From Bifidobacteriaceae bacterium UBA2724 (GTDB taxonomy: Bacteria > Actinomycetota > Actinomycetes > Actinomycetales > Bifidobacteriaceae), in NCBI GenBank assembly GCA_002353815.1, contig DEKK01000016.1:268040-307333 (forward strand): 39,294 nt of DNA, given 5' to 3'. The notes beneath the pieces are model-generated. The model had not been told where the DNA came from. It saw only the letters and a list, made by a program, of their open reading frames with translations, and did no database searches. The position numbers and the translations under genes are program-made. Below are positions 32,230 to 39,294 of the stretch, in pieces (within the stretch, counting starts at the first letter, position 1; each line of letters begins with the position of its first letter).

Positions 32230-33559
32230 CATTATGTTGCGTTGCGCCATCAGTGCCGTTGGGATTCCGGGGGAGAGTGGCGTAGCAGGTCCACGTGCTG
32301 TCGTCGATGGTGGTGCGCAGAGTGCCGCCCAACGCGGAGATGGTCTTTCGGTGCAGGGACAGACCGCGGCCTGAAACTATGCCTCGAGCCTGTCGTGTGT
32401 TGCTTCCCGTGTCTAGGACTTTGTTCATTTCGGTTATTTCGATGATGTGATCTTCAACGGCAACGGAGAGAAAATATCCGTCATCGCCTCGTGCCGAGTG
32501 GCGGACGATGTTGTTGAACAGTTCGTTGAGGAGGTCGTCCAGCTCTGAAAAGACGTGCGCTGGCATGGCACTATCATTCACGATGGATAGAGAAACCGTG
32601 CCTTCGAATCCTTCTTTCCTGAGATCGGACTGGCGTTCGCGCAGCAGTAGACGGATGTCCTCGGATTGTCGGTGCTTTTGTTCGGGAAGAGGGGCGGCCT
32701 TCCCGAGCTCGCTCGAGCGTAGAACGTCGATGACTTGATGTGCGCATGCGAGTGCATTTATGGCCCTGTCTTTCACGAAGCTCCACGATGCTGCGTCTCC
32801 GCTGTGGCTTCGGGAATCCTCGTTGGTCTTTTCGCTTTCGCAAACCATGATGATGGAAGTCAGATCATTTGTGAGCGAATCATGCATATGGCGTGCCAGC
32901 GAGATGTCTCGTTCCATCCGCTTTGCCTTTTCCCTGTCGCGAAGTGCCTGTTCTTCTCGAGCGTGGCGGCGGGCGGCTACTTCCCGGGCTTGGATAAGCA
33001 GCCCGGCGGCGGCTGCAAGGGCCATGAAAGCACAGACGGTGACCAAAGCTGACATGTCTCCAGAGGCAAGGCGTGTCGCAATGTAATTCAAGGCGACGGT
33101 TGCCACGCCAATCAGCGCGGCGAACCATAGCCATGCGTTGCTGAACACCACTCCTGTAGCCAGCCACAATCCTGCCGGCATCGTCAAGGTGACGATGCCC
33201 ATGGATGTATGCGTTAACGAGACCATGCTGTATGTCAGCATGAGTGTTATGCCGATGGCCAACGGACTCAACGGAATTGCGAGAGTGAGAAGGCAAGTAA
33301 TAAGTAGGGCAAGCAGTGCAGGAAGGGTTGGGGCGCCTGGTTCGAAGACGGTATAGATGTCCATGGCGCATGCCGTGCACGACAGAATGAAAATGACCAA
33401 CTGTTTGGATGGAAGACGGCGCGTTGCAGTGGCTGGCGGTTGCGCTTCTCCCGTTCTATTCGGTAGAGCATCGTCGGCAGGAATGGTCCAGATATGAGTG
33501 GCCTGTTGTTCGTTGCGCTTGCTGCTTCCGCGGGGCCTATTTTCGTCGGTCGTGGTCAT
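32222..33559 (-). CDS. sensor histidine kinase (HisKA_3 type)
   Basis: A 445-residue membrane kinase. After a hydrophilic N-terminus of 50 residues come five or six hydrophobic segments (about 52-190), with almost no external loop, as in intramembrane-sensing kinases. The dimerisation/phosphorylation helix is RDISLARHMHDSLTNDL with the phospho-His in HD at about residue 226. The ATP-binding domain shows NELFNNIVRHS (N-box) and GRGLSLHRKTISALGGTL. The ATG at 33559 has GGTAGGAAA upstream. It lies 88 bp after the response regulator on the same strand and converges with epeB, so it probably senses the epipeptide or the membrane stress it causes. The ligand is inferred. Confidence 0.9.
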   Translation of the reverse strand: MTTTDENRPRGSSKRNEQQATHIWTIPADDALPNRTGEAQPPATATRRLPSKQLVIFILSCTACAMDIYTVFEPGAPTLPALLALLITCLLTLAIPLSPLAIGITLMLTYSMVSLTHTSMGIVTLTMPAGLWLATGVVFSNAWLWFAALIGVATVALNYIATRLASGDMSALVTVCAFMALAAAAGLLIQAREVAARRHAREEQALRDREKAKRMERDISLARHMHDSLTNDLTSIIMVCESEKTNEDSRSHSGDAASWSFVKDRAINALACAHQVIDVLRSSELGKAAPLPEQKHRQSEDIRLLLRERQSDLRKEGFEGTVSLSIVNDSAMPAHVFSELDDLLNELFNNIVRHSARGDDGYFLSVAVEDHIIEITEMNKVLDTGSNTRQARGIVSGRGLSLHRKTISALGGTLRTTIDDSTWTCYATLPRNPNGTDGATQHNAI

Positions 33560-33647
33560 TTTCCTACCTTGCCTGTCCCGGCGTACAAAGGGACCGGGAT
33601 TCTTTTGCTGTGCTGGCCGGATCCGTTGCAATGCCAGTCGACGGATG

Positions 33648-34319
33648 TCAATGGCCTCTTGCCTTGTGCTCCATCCACATGGAGACCAACTCGATTCTAT
33701 TGTGCGCGCCAAGCTTTTTGGCGGCGCGATTGAGATGGGTATCCACGGTCGAGGCAGCTACCCCGATTCTGTCGGCGATTTGTTGAGATGACAATCCTCG
33801 CCGACACATGTCGATCATGGAGTTTTCCGTGTCGTTGAGCAGTTCGAATCCTGTAGGTTTCCGCGATGCAAGCAAACGGAATGACTCCTGGGCGGATGAG
33901 AATATCTGCTCGGGCGGAAGGTGTCGTGCTTTTGAGAAGTCGCCTGTAGGACAGAATTGCAGCGCTTCGATGATTTGTGTCGTGTCTCCTTTCCCAACAA
34001 TCGCCTGTGCTCCGGCATCGCGTGCATCGTCGCGGTATTCATCGATGGTGAAAGAAGTCATTGCAATAAGAATGATGGAATCGTCACGGAGCCGGATCTG
34101 TTTCATGGTCGTAGGCCCATCGGGGTCTCCCATGGACATATCCACCAGCATGATTTCTGGACGCGTCGCGTGGGATCTGCAGAGATTCACGGCCCGTTCC
34201 GGTAGGTCCGTTGACCATTCAACCGTGATCTCCGGGCACTGGGATTTGATGAAACCGGTGAGCGCAATCAATGCGAATCGATCATTGTCAACAATGCCGA
34301 GTCTCATCGTGCTGGCCAT
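33648..34319 (-). CDS. NarL/LuxR-family response regulator
   Basis: A 223-residue response regulator. The receiver domain starts MRLGIVDNDRFAL; the phospho-acceptor is Asp60 in IMLVDMSMGDPDG, and the conserved Lys is in IVGKGDT. The C-terminal LuxR helix-turn-helix is LSSQQIADRIGVAASTVDTHL. The linker between them is somewhat long. The ATG at 34319 has AGAAGGGAC eight bases upstream. It is first in a two-gene unit with the kinase. Like LiaR, which answers to epipeptide stress in Bacillus, it is of the NarL type. Targets may include the dyad before epeX. Confidence 0.92.
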   Translation of the reverse strand: MASTMRLGIVDNDRFALIALTGFIKSQCPEITVEWSTDLPERAVNLCRSHATRPEIMLVDMSMGDPDGPTTMKQIRLRDDSIILIAMTSFTIDEYRDDARDAGAQAIVGKGDTTQIIEALQFCPTGDFSKARHLPPEQIFSSAQESFRLLASRKPTGFELLNDTENSMIDMCRRGLSSQQIADRIGVAASTVDTHLNRAAKKLGAHNRIELVSMWMEHKARGH

Positions 34320-34343
34320 TGATTCGTCCCTTCTCACTGGCGC

Positions 34344-34349
34344 CTTATA
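34344..34349 (-). promoter_or_regulatory. -10 candidate for the two-component operon
   Basis: On the minus strand TATAAG stands 25 bp before the response-regulator start codon in the context CAAACTATAAGG. No convincing -35 was found, which fits an activator-dependent promoter or a false match. Confidence 0.35.
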
Positions 34350-34544
34350 GTTTGCCACCGTGCCGAAGACTCCGACGTAGCGACGTGGTCGACTTGTGCT
34401 TTGGCGGGCGGGGTTTAGGTGGGCCAGTACAACCTCACTTCGCCAATGATAATGCTCATAGATAGCGGTTCCGTACCTCAGGACGCATTATTCCGAATCT
34501 TCATCGTGAGCGCAGAGTGCCGTCACCTGCTTATACGGGATTAT

Positions 34545-34653
34545 CGCTTCGGTGTTTTTCGCCGCCGATGTGGGGAATACGATGGCGCGGGGTGGGCGCG
34601 AGATCTGCAATTGCCCTTTCGGCGGCGAAAACCACCGCCGAAAGGGCAATTGC
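34545..34653. repeat. right cluster of GC-rich hairpin repeats
   Basis: The first unit shares a 33-bp block (34561-34593) with 28476-28508 at all but two positions and in the same orientation. The second unit is a perfect 19-bp inverted repeat: 34607-34625 (core AATTGCCCTTTCGGCGG) with 34635-34653. Together with the left cluster it brackets the epipeptide island. The rest of the 419-bp gap from 34320 to 34738 holds no supported gene. Confidence 0.85.
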
Positions 34654-34738
34654 GGTGGGGCGCCGAGGGGGCCGGCGCCGAGGTGCCCGGGTGCTCAGGG
34701 GTATGCCGGGCGTCGGGCCCGCACCGGCTGCGCTCGGG

Positions 34739-35215
34739 TTACAGGCCGAGCGACGTGACCCACGCGGCGAGGGATGCCTCGGATTCGTTCGATGCCACGC
34801 GCTTGCCGGGCTTCCAATCGGCGCTCGGGGCGGAATCGTGCAGCTGCGTGCCGTCGGCTCCGCGCACGCTGGTGGACGACGTGGCGAAGGTCACGATGGC
34901 CTTGCCGGTGAAGTCCTGGCTTTCGAGGAACGTGCGCACGACGCGCGGAGCAGTCTCCCACCACAGCGGGTAGCCCACGAAAATCGTGTCGTAGCCGCTT
35001 ACGTCAATCGGTGTCTTCAGGGCCGGGCGGATGGAGCGGTCGCGGTGCTCGCGGGTGCTGCGGCTGGCGTCGTCGCGCCAGTTAAGGTCGGCGGCGGTGT
35101 AGGGTTCGGCCGGCTCGATCTCGACGAGGTCGGCGCCGATGGCCTTGGCGAGGCGTTCGGCCACGCGCTTGGTGGTTCCGGTGGCGGAGAAATAGGTGAC
35201 AAGTGTTGTTGCCAT
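34739..35215 (-). CDS. flavodoxin
   Basis: A 158-residue single-domain flavodoxin (Flavodoxin_4-like), an FMN electron carrier. The N-terminal phosphate-binding loop is YFSATGTTKRVAE, the middle region has YDTIFVGYPLWWETAPR (Trp/Tyr around the isoalloxazine ring), and FATSSTSVRGADGT follows, all typical of the family. Length fits. AGAAAGGACC lies before the ATG. The promoter region has the 19-bp spacer of MerR-controlled genes, so a MerR regulator located elsewhere probably induces it in response to a thiol-reactive or oxidative signal. Confidence 0.93.
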   Translation of the reverse strand: MATTLVTYFSATGTTKRVAERLAKAIGADLVEIEPAEPYTAADLNWRDDASRSTREHRDRSIRPALKTPIDVSGYDTIFVGYPLWWETAPRVVRTFLESQDFTGKAIVTFATSSTSVRGADGTQLHDSAPSADWKPGKRVASNESEASLAAWVTSLGL

Positions 35216-35260
35216 GATGGTCCTTTCTGGATTATTCGGTCGGATTGCTTGTCTGGGTCA

Positions 35261-35291
35261 AAGGTAAAACTTCAAGTCAGCTCGAAGTCAA
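35261..35291 (-). promoter_or_regulatory. MerR-type promoter of the flavodoxin gene
   Basis: On the minus strand, -35 TTGACT (35291-35286) and -10 TACCTT (35266-35261) are separated by 19 bp, the overlong spacer diagnostic of MerR activation. The dyad ACTTCGAGCTGACTTGAAGT fills the spacer. No merR gene is in the window. Confidence 0.7.
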
Positions 35292-35354
35292 TACGAATAT
35301 GCCGAGAGCGAACGGAAACGTCGGCTGTAGGGCGATGGATGGGTATTTGGCGTT

Positions 35355-35376
35355 TCGGCGGTGTTTTCGCCGCCGA
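35355..35376. repeat. single GC-rich hairpin repeat
   Basis: TCGGCGG (35355-35361) pairs with CCGCCGA (35370-35376) around GTTTTC. It is another copy of the family at 28386-28554 and 34545-34653, lying between the flavodoxin promoter and plsC. Confidence 0.7.
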
Positions 35377-35522
35377 GAGGGTGGGTGTGGTTTGTGGCGG
35401 TGGGTCGGCGGTGGGCTGAATCCCGCCTGTCCGGGCTCGCAGCGGCGTAGCCGGGGCGGGGCAATTGTGCTTTGGACGGCGGCACAAAACCGCCTTCCCG
35501 GCCGCATGGCACAATAGAGGGC

Positions 35523-36467
35523 ATGGCATCCAAAGGAAAACCGTCACCGCGCTCCAGCGTGACGCCGCTGAGCCGCGAGCAAGTCGAGCGCCTGGGACGC
35601 GAGCACCATCTGGTCAATCCGTGCAACATCCACCCGTGCGGGCCCAGGAAAGACAACGAGGCGGAGATTCAGGCGCAGAACCCGCGCCAGACCGCCGTTT
35701 TGCGCGACCTCGTCAAATGTGACCTGCGTTCGCATTCGCGAAACTATGCATGGGGCCTCGAGAACGTGCCGGAAACCGGCCCCTTCATCACCGCATGCAC
35801 GCATATCACGCTGTATGACGTGTTCATTCCCATGATCGGCCTGTTCGACCAGGGCCGTCGCCCGCGCTTCATGGCCAAGGCCGAGATGTCGCACTGGCCC
35901 ATCGTGGGCTGGGGCCTCAAAACCGTGGGTATGCAGCCTGTCAAGCGCCATTCGGGGCAGGCCAGGGCCATCGAGGAGGAATCCATCTCCATCGTCACGT
36001 CCGGCCGGCCGCTCACCGTGTGGCCCGAGGGCACGCTGACGCGAGACCCGAAGAAATGGCCCATGACATGCAAGAACGGCGCCGCGTACATAGCGCTCGA
36101 ATCCAGCCGCCGCCTGGGTTGTCAGGTGCCGCTGTTCCCATGCGTCACGTGGGGTGCCGCGAGCATCAACCATCTGCTGCCGTGGCCACGCAAGAACGTG
36201 GTGATGCATTACGGCGACCGGCTGGACTACGCCGATCTGCTCGAAGGCAGCGAGGACTGGGGCGAGGAGCCGCCGGCCGTGAACGTGGAGGTGCTGACGA
36301 ACCGCATCCGCGCCGTGCTGGAGCGCGACGAGGCCGAGATTCGCGGCGAGGAGCCGCCGGCCGAGGGCGTGTGGGACTACCGTCTTATGCAGCGCGTGCC
36401 GCGTGAGTATTTCCCCACGACCCTGGAGGACGCCGCCCGCCGTGACAAGCTCGGCGCGCGGGACTAA
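35523..36467 (+). CDS. plsC: 1-acyl-sn-glycerol-3-phosphate acyltransferase
   Basis: A 314-residue lysophosphatidate acyltransferase-family protein that makes phosphatidic acid at the membrane. Its motifs are the catalytic H94-x4-D99 (THITLYD), RFMAKAEMSHWPIVGWG, and WPEGTLTRDP (the EGT glycerol-phosphate motif). Compared with simple PlsC (about 240 residues) it has an N-terminal hydrophilic extension of some 70 residues and a charged C-terminus, as in actinobacterial versions. AGAGGG precedes the ATG. gpsA follows after 78 bp, placing two phospholipid-precursor steps side by side. Confidence 0.93.
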   Translation: MASKGKPSPRSSVTPLSREQVERLGREHHLVNPCNIHPCGPRKDNEAEIQAQNPRQTAVLRDLVKCDLRSHSRNYAWGLENVPETGPFITACTHITLYDVFIPMIGLFDQGRRPRFMAKAEMSHWPIVGWGLKTVGMQPVKRHSGQARAIEEESISIVTSGRPLTVWPEGTLTRDPKKWPMTCKNGAAYIALESSRRLGCQVPLFPCVTWGAASINHLLPWPRKNVVMHYGDRLDYADLLEGSEDWGEEPPAVNVEVLTNRIRAVLERDEAEIRGEEPPAEGVWDYRLMQRVPREYFPTTLEDAARRDKLGARD

Positions 36468-36545
36468 GGTCAACGGGTAAGGACTGACAGTATAGGATGC
36501 ACAGAGCCGCGCGGTGCAGGCGCGGCATGCGAAGGAGCAATGACA

Positions 36546-37544
36546 ATGACGAATGTGACCGTGCTGGGTGCCGGGGCGTGGGGAACCGCGTTCGGCCAGG
36601 TGATGGCCGATGCGGGCAACGATGTGACGATGTGGGCCATCGAACCGGAAATCGTGGAAGGCATCAACCGCGACCATCGCAACGAAGTGCGCCTGCCTAG
36701 CGTCGACAGGCTGCCTGATTCCATGATCGCCACCGGCGACCGTGCGCAGGCCGTCGCGCACGCGTCCATCATCATCGTGACCATCGCCGCGCAGCATGCG
36801 CGCGCCGCCCTCGAGCAGTTCCGGGGGCTCGTGCCCGACGACGCAATCGTCGTGTCGCTGATGAAGGGCATCGAGCGCGGCAGCAACAAGCGCATGGACG
36901 AGGTGGTGCGCGAGGCGCTCGACCTGCCCGCCGATCGCTTCGCCTGCCTGTCCGGGCCGAACCTGTCGAAGCAGGTCGCCGCACGCGAGCCGGCCGCGGC
37001 GGTCGTCGCCAGCGAGAATCCCGCCGCCGCCCGTTTCGTCGCGAAAACCGGCACCACGCCGTATTTCCATCTTTTCGTCTCGTCCGACGTCATCGGCATC
37101 GAGATGTGCGGATCGCTCAAGAACGTGACCGCCCTCGCCGTCGGCATGGTGCGCGGCGCTGGATACGGCGAGAACACCGCCGCCATGGTGCAGACGCGCG
37201 GGCTGGCGGAGCTGCGCGCCCTCGGACGCGCCGCGGGTGCCGACGACAACACTTTCTCCGGTCTGGCCGGCGTGGGTGATCTCATCGCCACGTGCGGCAG
37301 CACCCTGAGCCGCAACTTCACCTTCGGTGCGAACCTTGGCAAGGGCATGAGCGTCGAGGAAGCCACCAAGGTCAGCAACGGCGTCGCCGAAGGCGTGGCC
37401 ACCACCGATGCCGTCGTGGAGCTCGGGCGCCGCTACGGCGTCCCCACGCCGCTGGCAAGCGCCATGGGCCGCGTGTTGCGCGAAGGCATCTCGTGCGAGC
37501 AGATGCTCTCCGAGCTGTTCTCCGACGAGGTGTCGGAGGAGTAG
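36546..37544 (+). CDS. gpsA: NAD(P)-dependent glycerol-3-phosphate dehydrogenase
   Basis: GpsA reduces dihydroxyacetone phosphate to sn-glycerol 3-phosphate for phospholipid synthesis. The 332-residue protein starts with the Rossmann motif VTVLGAGAWGTAFGQ (GxGxxG). It continues with MKGIERGS, LSGPNLSKQVA, the catalytic Lys in EMCGSLKNVTALAVGM, GLAGVGDLIATC, SRNFTFG and the NGVAEGVATT helix. The ATG at 36546 has AAGGAG eight bases upstream; the ATG at 36540 is only two bases from it. It sits between plsC and ddl, an arrangement typical of bifidobacteria. Confidence 0.97.
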   Translation: MTNVTVLGAGAWGTAFGQVMADAGNDVTMWAIEPEIVEGINRDHRNEVRLPSVDRLPDSMIATGDRAQAVAHASIIIVTIAAQHARAALEQFRGLVPDDAIVVSLMKGIERGSNKRMDEVVREALDLPADRFACLSGPNLSKQVAAREPAAAVVASENPAAARFVAKTGTTPYFHLFVSSDVIGIEMCGSLKNVTALAVGMVRGAGYGENTAAMVQTRGLAELRALGRAAGADDNTFSGLAGVGDLIATCGSTLSRNFTFGANLGKGMSVEEATKVSNGVAEGVATTDAVVELGRRYGVPTPLASAMGRVLREGISCEQMLSELFSDEVSEE

Positions 37545-37854
37545 CCGGCGCATGCCGGGGCACTCGGACGGCGGAGCGCTGGGCCGTCTGTGCGCCGGAC
37601 TGCCGAGCCGTCTGCGCGATGGCTCGGCGGAGCGCTTCGATGGGGTGAATCGCCGGCCCGGACCGTAGTGACCCGGACGGCGTCCATTCGTCTGCCACGC
37701 GGTCGATAATACGAAACGTATGCCGCAGGCCGAAGCGCGCGTCCCATCCGTCGCCGCGCCGCGGGCCGCGACTTCGCAAGCAACGTGAACCCGGGCGGTC
37801 CAGGGCGCATCCTGGGCGGCCGGATCCCACAAGACCATGACCGGAGGAAACCAC
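37545..37854. other. 310-bp gpsA-ddl intergenic region
   Basis: No gene is supported. It contains two related GC-rich segments sharing GGCGGAGCGCT (near 37571 and 37625). A possible -10, GATAAT at 37705-37710, is followed by the small dyad TACG-AAA-CGTA (37710-37720). The ddl ribosome binding site is GGAGGAAA. I could not assign a -35. Confidence 0.35.
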
Positions 37855-39012
37855 ATGGCAAAGAAGCGAATCATGGTGCTGTACGGCGGCCGCGCCGACG
37901 AGCACTCCATCTCTTGTGTGTCCACGGCCGGAGTGCTCAACGCCTGGAACAACGACAAGTTCGAGGCCGTCCCGGTCGGCATCACGAAAGACGGCCACTG
38001 GGTCTACGGCGGCACGGATCCGCGCAGCTTCAAGCTCGACGGTGCGCATATGCCCACCGTCGAGATCACACCCGAGTCGCGTCCGGTGGTGCTGAACATC
38101 GGCCAGGGGCGCGACGGCTTCCTCATCGGCGAGCACGAAGGCTTCTTCACTCCGGGCGCCAGCCAAAACCTCGATTCCCTCGGCCATATCGACGCCGTGT
38201 TTCCCGTGCTCCACGGCCCCTACGGCGAGGACGGCACCGTGCAGGGCCTGCTCGAGATGATGGGCGTGCCGTACGTCGGCTGCGGCGTGTTCGCGTCCGC
38301 CGGCTGCATGGACAAGCACTACACCAAGATCCTGCTTCAGGCCGCGGGAATTCCCGTTGCCCCGGGCATCACCCTCGATACGCGCCGCTACGACCAGACC
38401 AGCGGGTTCGCCGCCGATGCCGACGCGCTTGTGAAGGCCGTGCGCGACGGCGGGCTCGAGTATCCAGTCTTCGTCAAGCCGTCTCGCGCGGGCAGCAGCT
38501 TCGGCGTCACCAAGGTGGACGACGAGGACCCCGCCGCGCTCGCGGCCGCCGTGTTCGAGGCAAGCCATCATGACTGGCGCGTGCTTATCGAGACTGGAAT
38601 CACGGCGCGTGAGATCGAATGTGCCGTGTTCGCGCCCCGTCCGGGCGACGAGCCGCGCACGAGCTGGCCGGGCGAAATCGTGCTCGACCACGTGAACGAA
38701 GAGGACCAGTTCTACGACTTCGACAGCAAGTACACCGACGCCACGGCGTCGCACGTCGAGGTCCCGGCCAAGCTGCCGCAGGACGCGCTGCAGAAGGTGC
38801 GCGACGTAGCGGCGCGTGCGTTCACCGCGGTGGACGGTGCTGGCCTGAGCCGCGTCGATACCTTCGTGAAGCCCGATGGCGAAGTGATGGTCAACGAGAT
38901 CAACACGATGCCCGGTTTCACGCCGATTTCGATGTATCCCAAGGCCTGGGAGGCCAGTGGCATGAGCTACGCCGAGCTGATTGAGGCGCTCATCGAGGGA
39001 ATCCTCGATTAA
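37855..39012 (+). CDS. ddl: D-alanine--D-alanine ligase
   Basis: Ddl joins two D-alanines for the peptidoglycan stem. The 385-residue ATP-grasp enzyme shows RIMVLYGGRADEHSISCVS, FPVLHGPYGEDGTVQGLLE, PYVGCGVFASAGCMDKHYTK, VFVKPSRAGSSFGVTKV (ATP-binding Lys), IETGITAREIECAV and the Mg/substrate motif VNEINTMPGFTPISMYP. The Tyr-type loop position typical of D-Ala ligases, rather than a D-lactate ligase, cannot be settled by eye. GGAGGAAA precedes the ATG. It is the last gene of the plsC-gpsA-ddl block and is followed by tandem repeats and a hairpin. Confidence 0.95.
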   Translation: MAKKRIMVLYGGRADEHSISCVSTAGVLNAWNNDKFEAVPVGITKDGHWVYGGTDPRSFKLDGAHMPTVEITPESRPVVLNIGQGRDGFLIGEHEGFFTPGASQNLDSLGHIDAVFPVLHGPYGEDGTVQGLLEMMGVPYVGCGVFASAGCMDKHYTKILLQAAGIPVAPGITLDTRRYDQTSGFAADADALVKAVRDGGLEYPVFVKPSRAGSSFGVTKVDDEDPAALAAAVFEASHHDWRVLIETGITAREIECAVFAPRPGDEPRTSWPGEIVLDHVNEEDQFYDFDSKYTDATASHVEVPAKLPQDALQKVRDVAARAFTAVDGAGLSRVDTFVKPDGEVMVNEINTMPGFTPISMYPKAWEASGMSYAELIEALIEGILD

Positions 39013-39032
39013 GGCCTGCGGCCGAGGCACAA

Positions 39033-39134
39033 GACCCGGCTCGACTGGGCGCGAGACCCGGCTCGACTGGGCGCGAAACCTGGGTCGACTGTGCGCGAAA
39101 CCTGGGTCGACTGGGCTGGGTTGACTGGGCTGGG
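39033..39134. repeat. 22-bp tandem repeat after ddl
   Basis: Four 22-bp units begin at 39033, 39055, 39077 and 39099, with core GGCTCGACTGGGCGCGA. Units 1 and 2 are identical, units 3 and 4 carry AACCTGGGTCGACT, and a shortened partial copy follows. It is non-coding. Confidence 0.85.
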
Positions 39135-39181
39135 CCTGAGACGTGGCGCCTGAGACCTGCCGATGCGGGTCGTTCGTAACT

Positions 39182-39217
39182 GCCCCCGAGGGTACAAGGA
39201 TATGCACCCTCGGGGGC
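39182..39217 (+). terminator. ddl terminator-like hairpin
   Basis: The perfect 12-bp stem GCCCCCGAGGGT (39182-39193) pairs with ACCCTCGGGGGC (39206-39217); GGTTGTCGTTGTG follows, so the T-run is weak. A second hairpin, GAGGGTGC (39262-39269) with GCACCCTC (39278-39285), repeats part of the stem sequence. Confidence 0.6.
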
Positions 39218-39294
39218 GGTTGTCGTTGTGTGCGCCGTGGATTTGGGGTGTATGTGCCGTTGAGGGTGCGGGGGTGTGCACCCTCGACAGGAAT

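Noticed and set aside
35544..39207. Long minus-strand open frames opposite plsC, gpsA and ddl
   Set aside because: They are antisense to three clear housekeeping genes and show His/Arg/Ala-rich shadow composition.

Overview
The window looks like a chromosomal segment of a bifidobacterium (high-GC Actinomycetota). Reasons: strongly GC-biased codons, AGAAAGGA/AGGAGG ribosome binding sites, a divergent IclR (LtbR-like)-leuC-leuD locus, a plsC-gpsA-ddl block, gltX next to tRNA-Glu(CTC) and tRNA-Gln(CTG), and murA. The genus is inferred from gene content and order; the species cannot be told.

Layout. 1-5.9 kb: an MIF-family tautomerase, a LacI-family regulator divergent from galE, a class I/II aminotransferase and a histidine phosphatase. 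5.9-10.5 kb: a conserved hypothetical, an orphan ABC permease (minus), gltX, two tRNAs and a VanZ-like protein (minus). 10.7-12.2 kb: a Dcr2-like metallophosphoesterase. 12.3-15.4 kb: the IclR regulator and leuCD. 15.4-16.05 kb: a non-coding stretch with three alternative hairpin arms and a 73-bp tandem repeat whose hairpins covary. 16.05-17.2 kb: a dihydroorotate-dehydrogenase-like enzyme. 17.6-25.6 kb: a polycistronic accessory cluster of lipoprotein binding protein, two permeases, an ABC ATPase, a second Dcr2-like phosphoesterase and a class III PLP enzyme of the phosphoethanolamine-lyase/PbfA type, followed by a GntR/UTRA regulator. I read it as uptake and breakdown of an organophosphorus amine. 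25.9-28.3 kb: murA and a membrane protein.

28.8-34.3 kb is an AT-richer island bounded on both sides by copies of a GC-rich hairpin repeat. It encodes an epipeptide locus equivalent to Bacillus epeXEPAB (yydFGHIJ): a 41-aa precursor, a radical SAM/SPASM epimerase, an M50 membrane protease, an ABC ATPase and an ABC permease. A response regulator and histidine kinase are encoded convergently. The precursor C-terminus FYFVGGGNGRWLIGF aligns without gaps to the EpeX core WYFVKSKENRWILGSGH. The ATPase gene appears frameshifted at a (TG)4 tract; one more TG would join a well-placed start codon to the Walker-A frame, which suggests phase variation or a recent mutation in the transporter thought to give self-protection.

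34.7-39.3 kb: a flavodoxin behind a MerR-type promoter with a 19-bp spacer (no merR gene in the window), then plsC, gpsA and ddl, ending in a 22-bp tandem repeat and hairpins.
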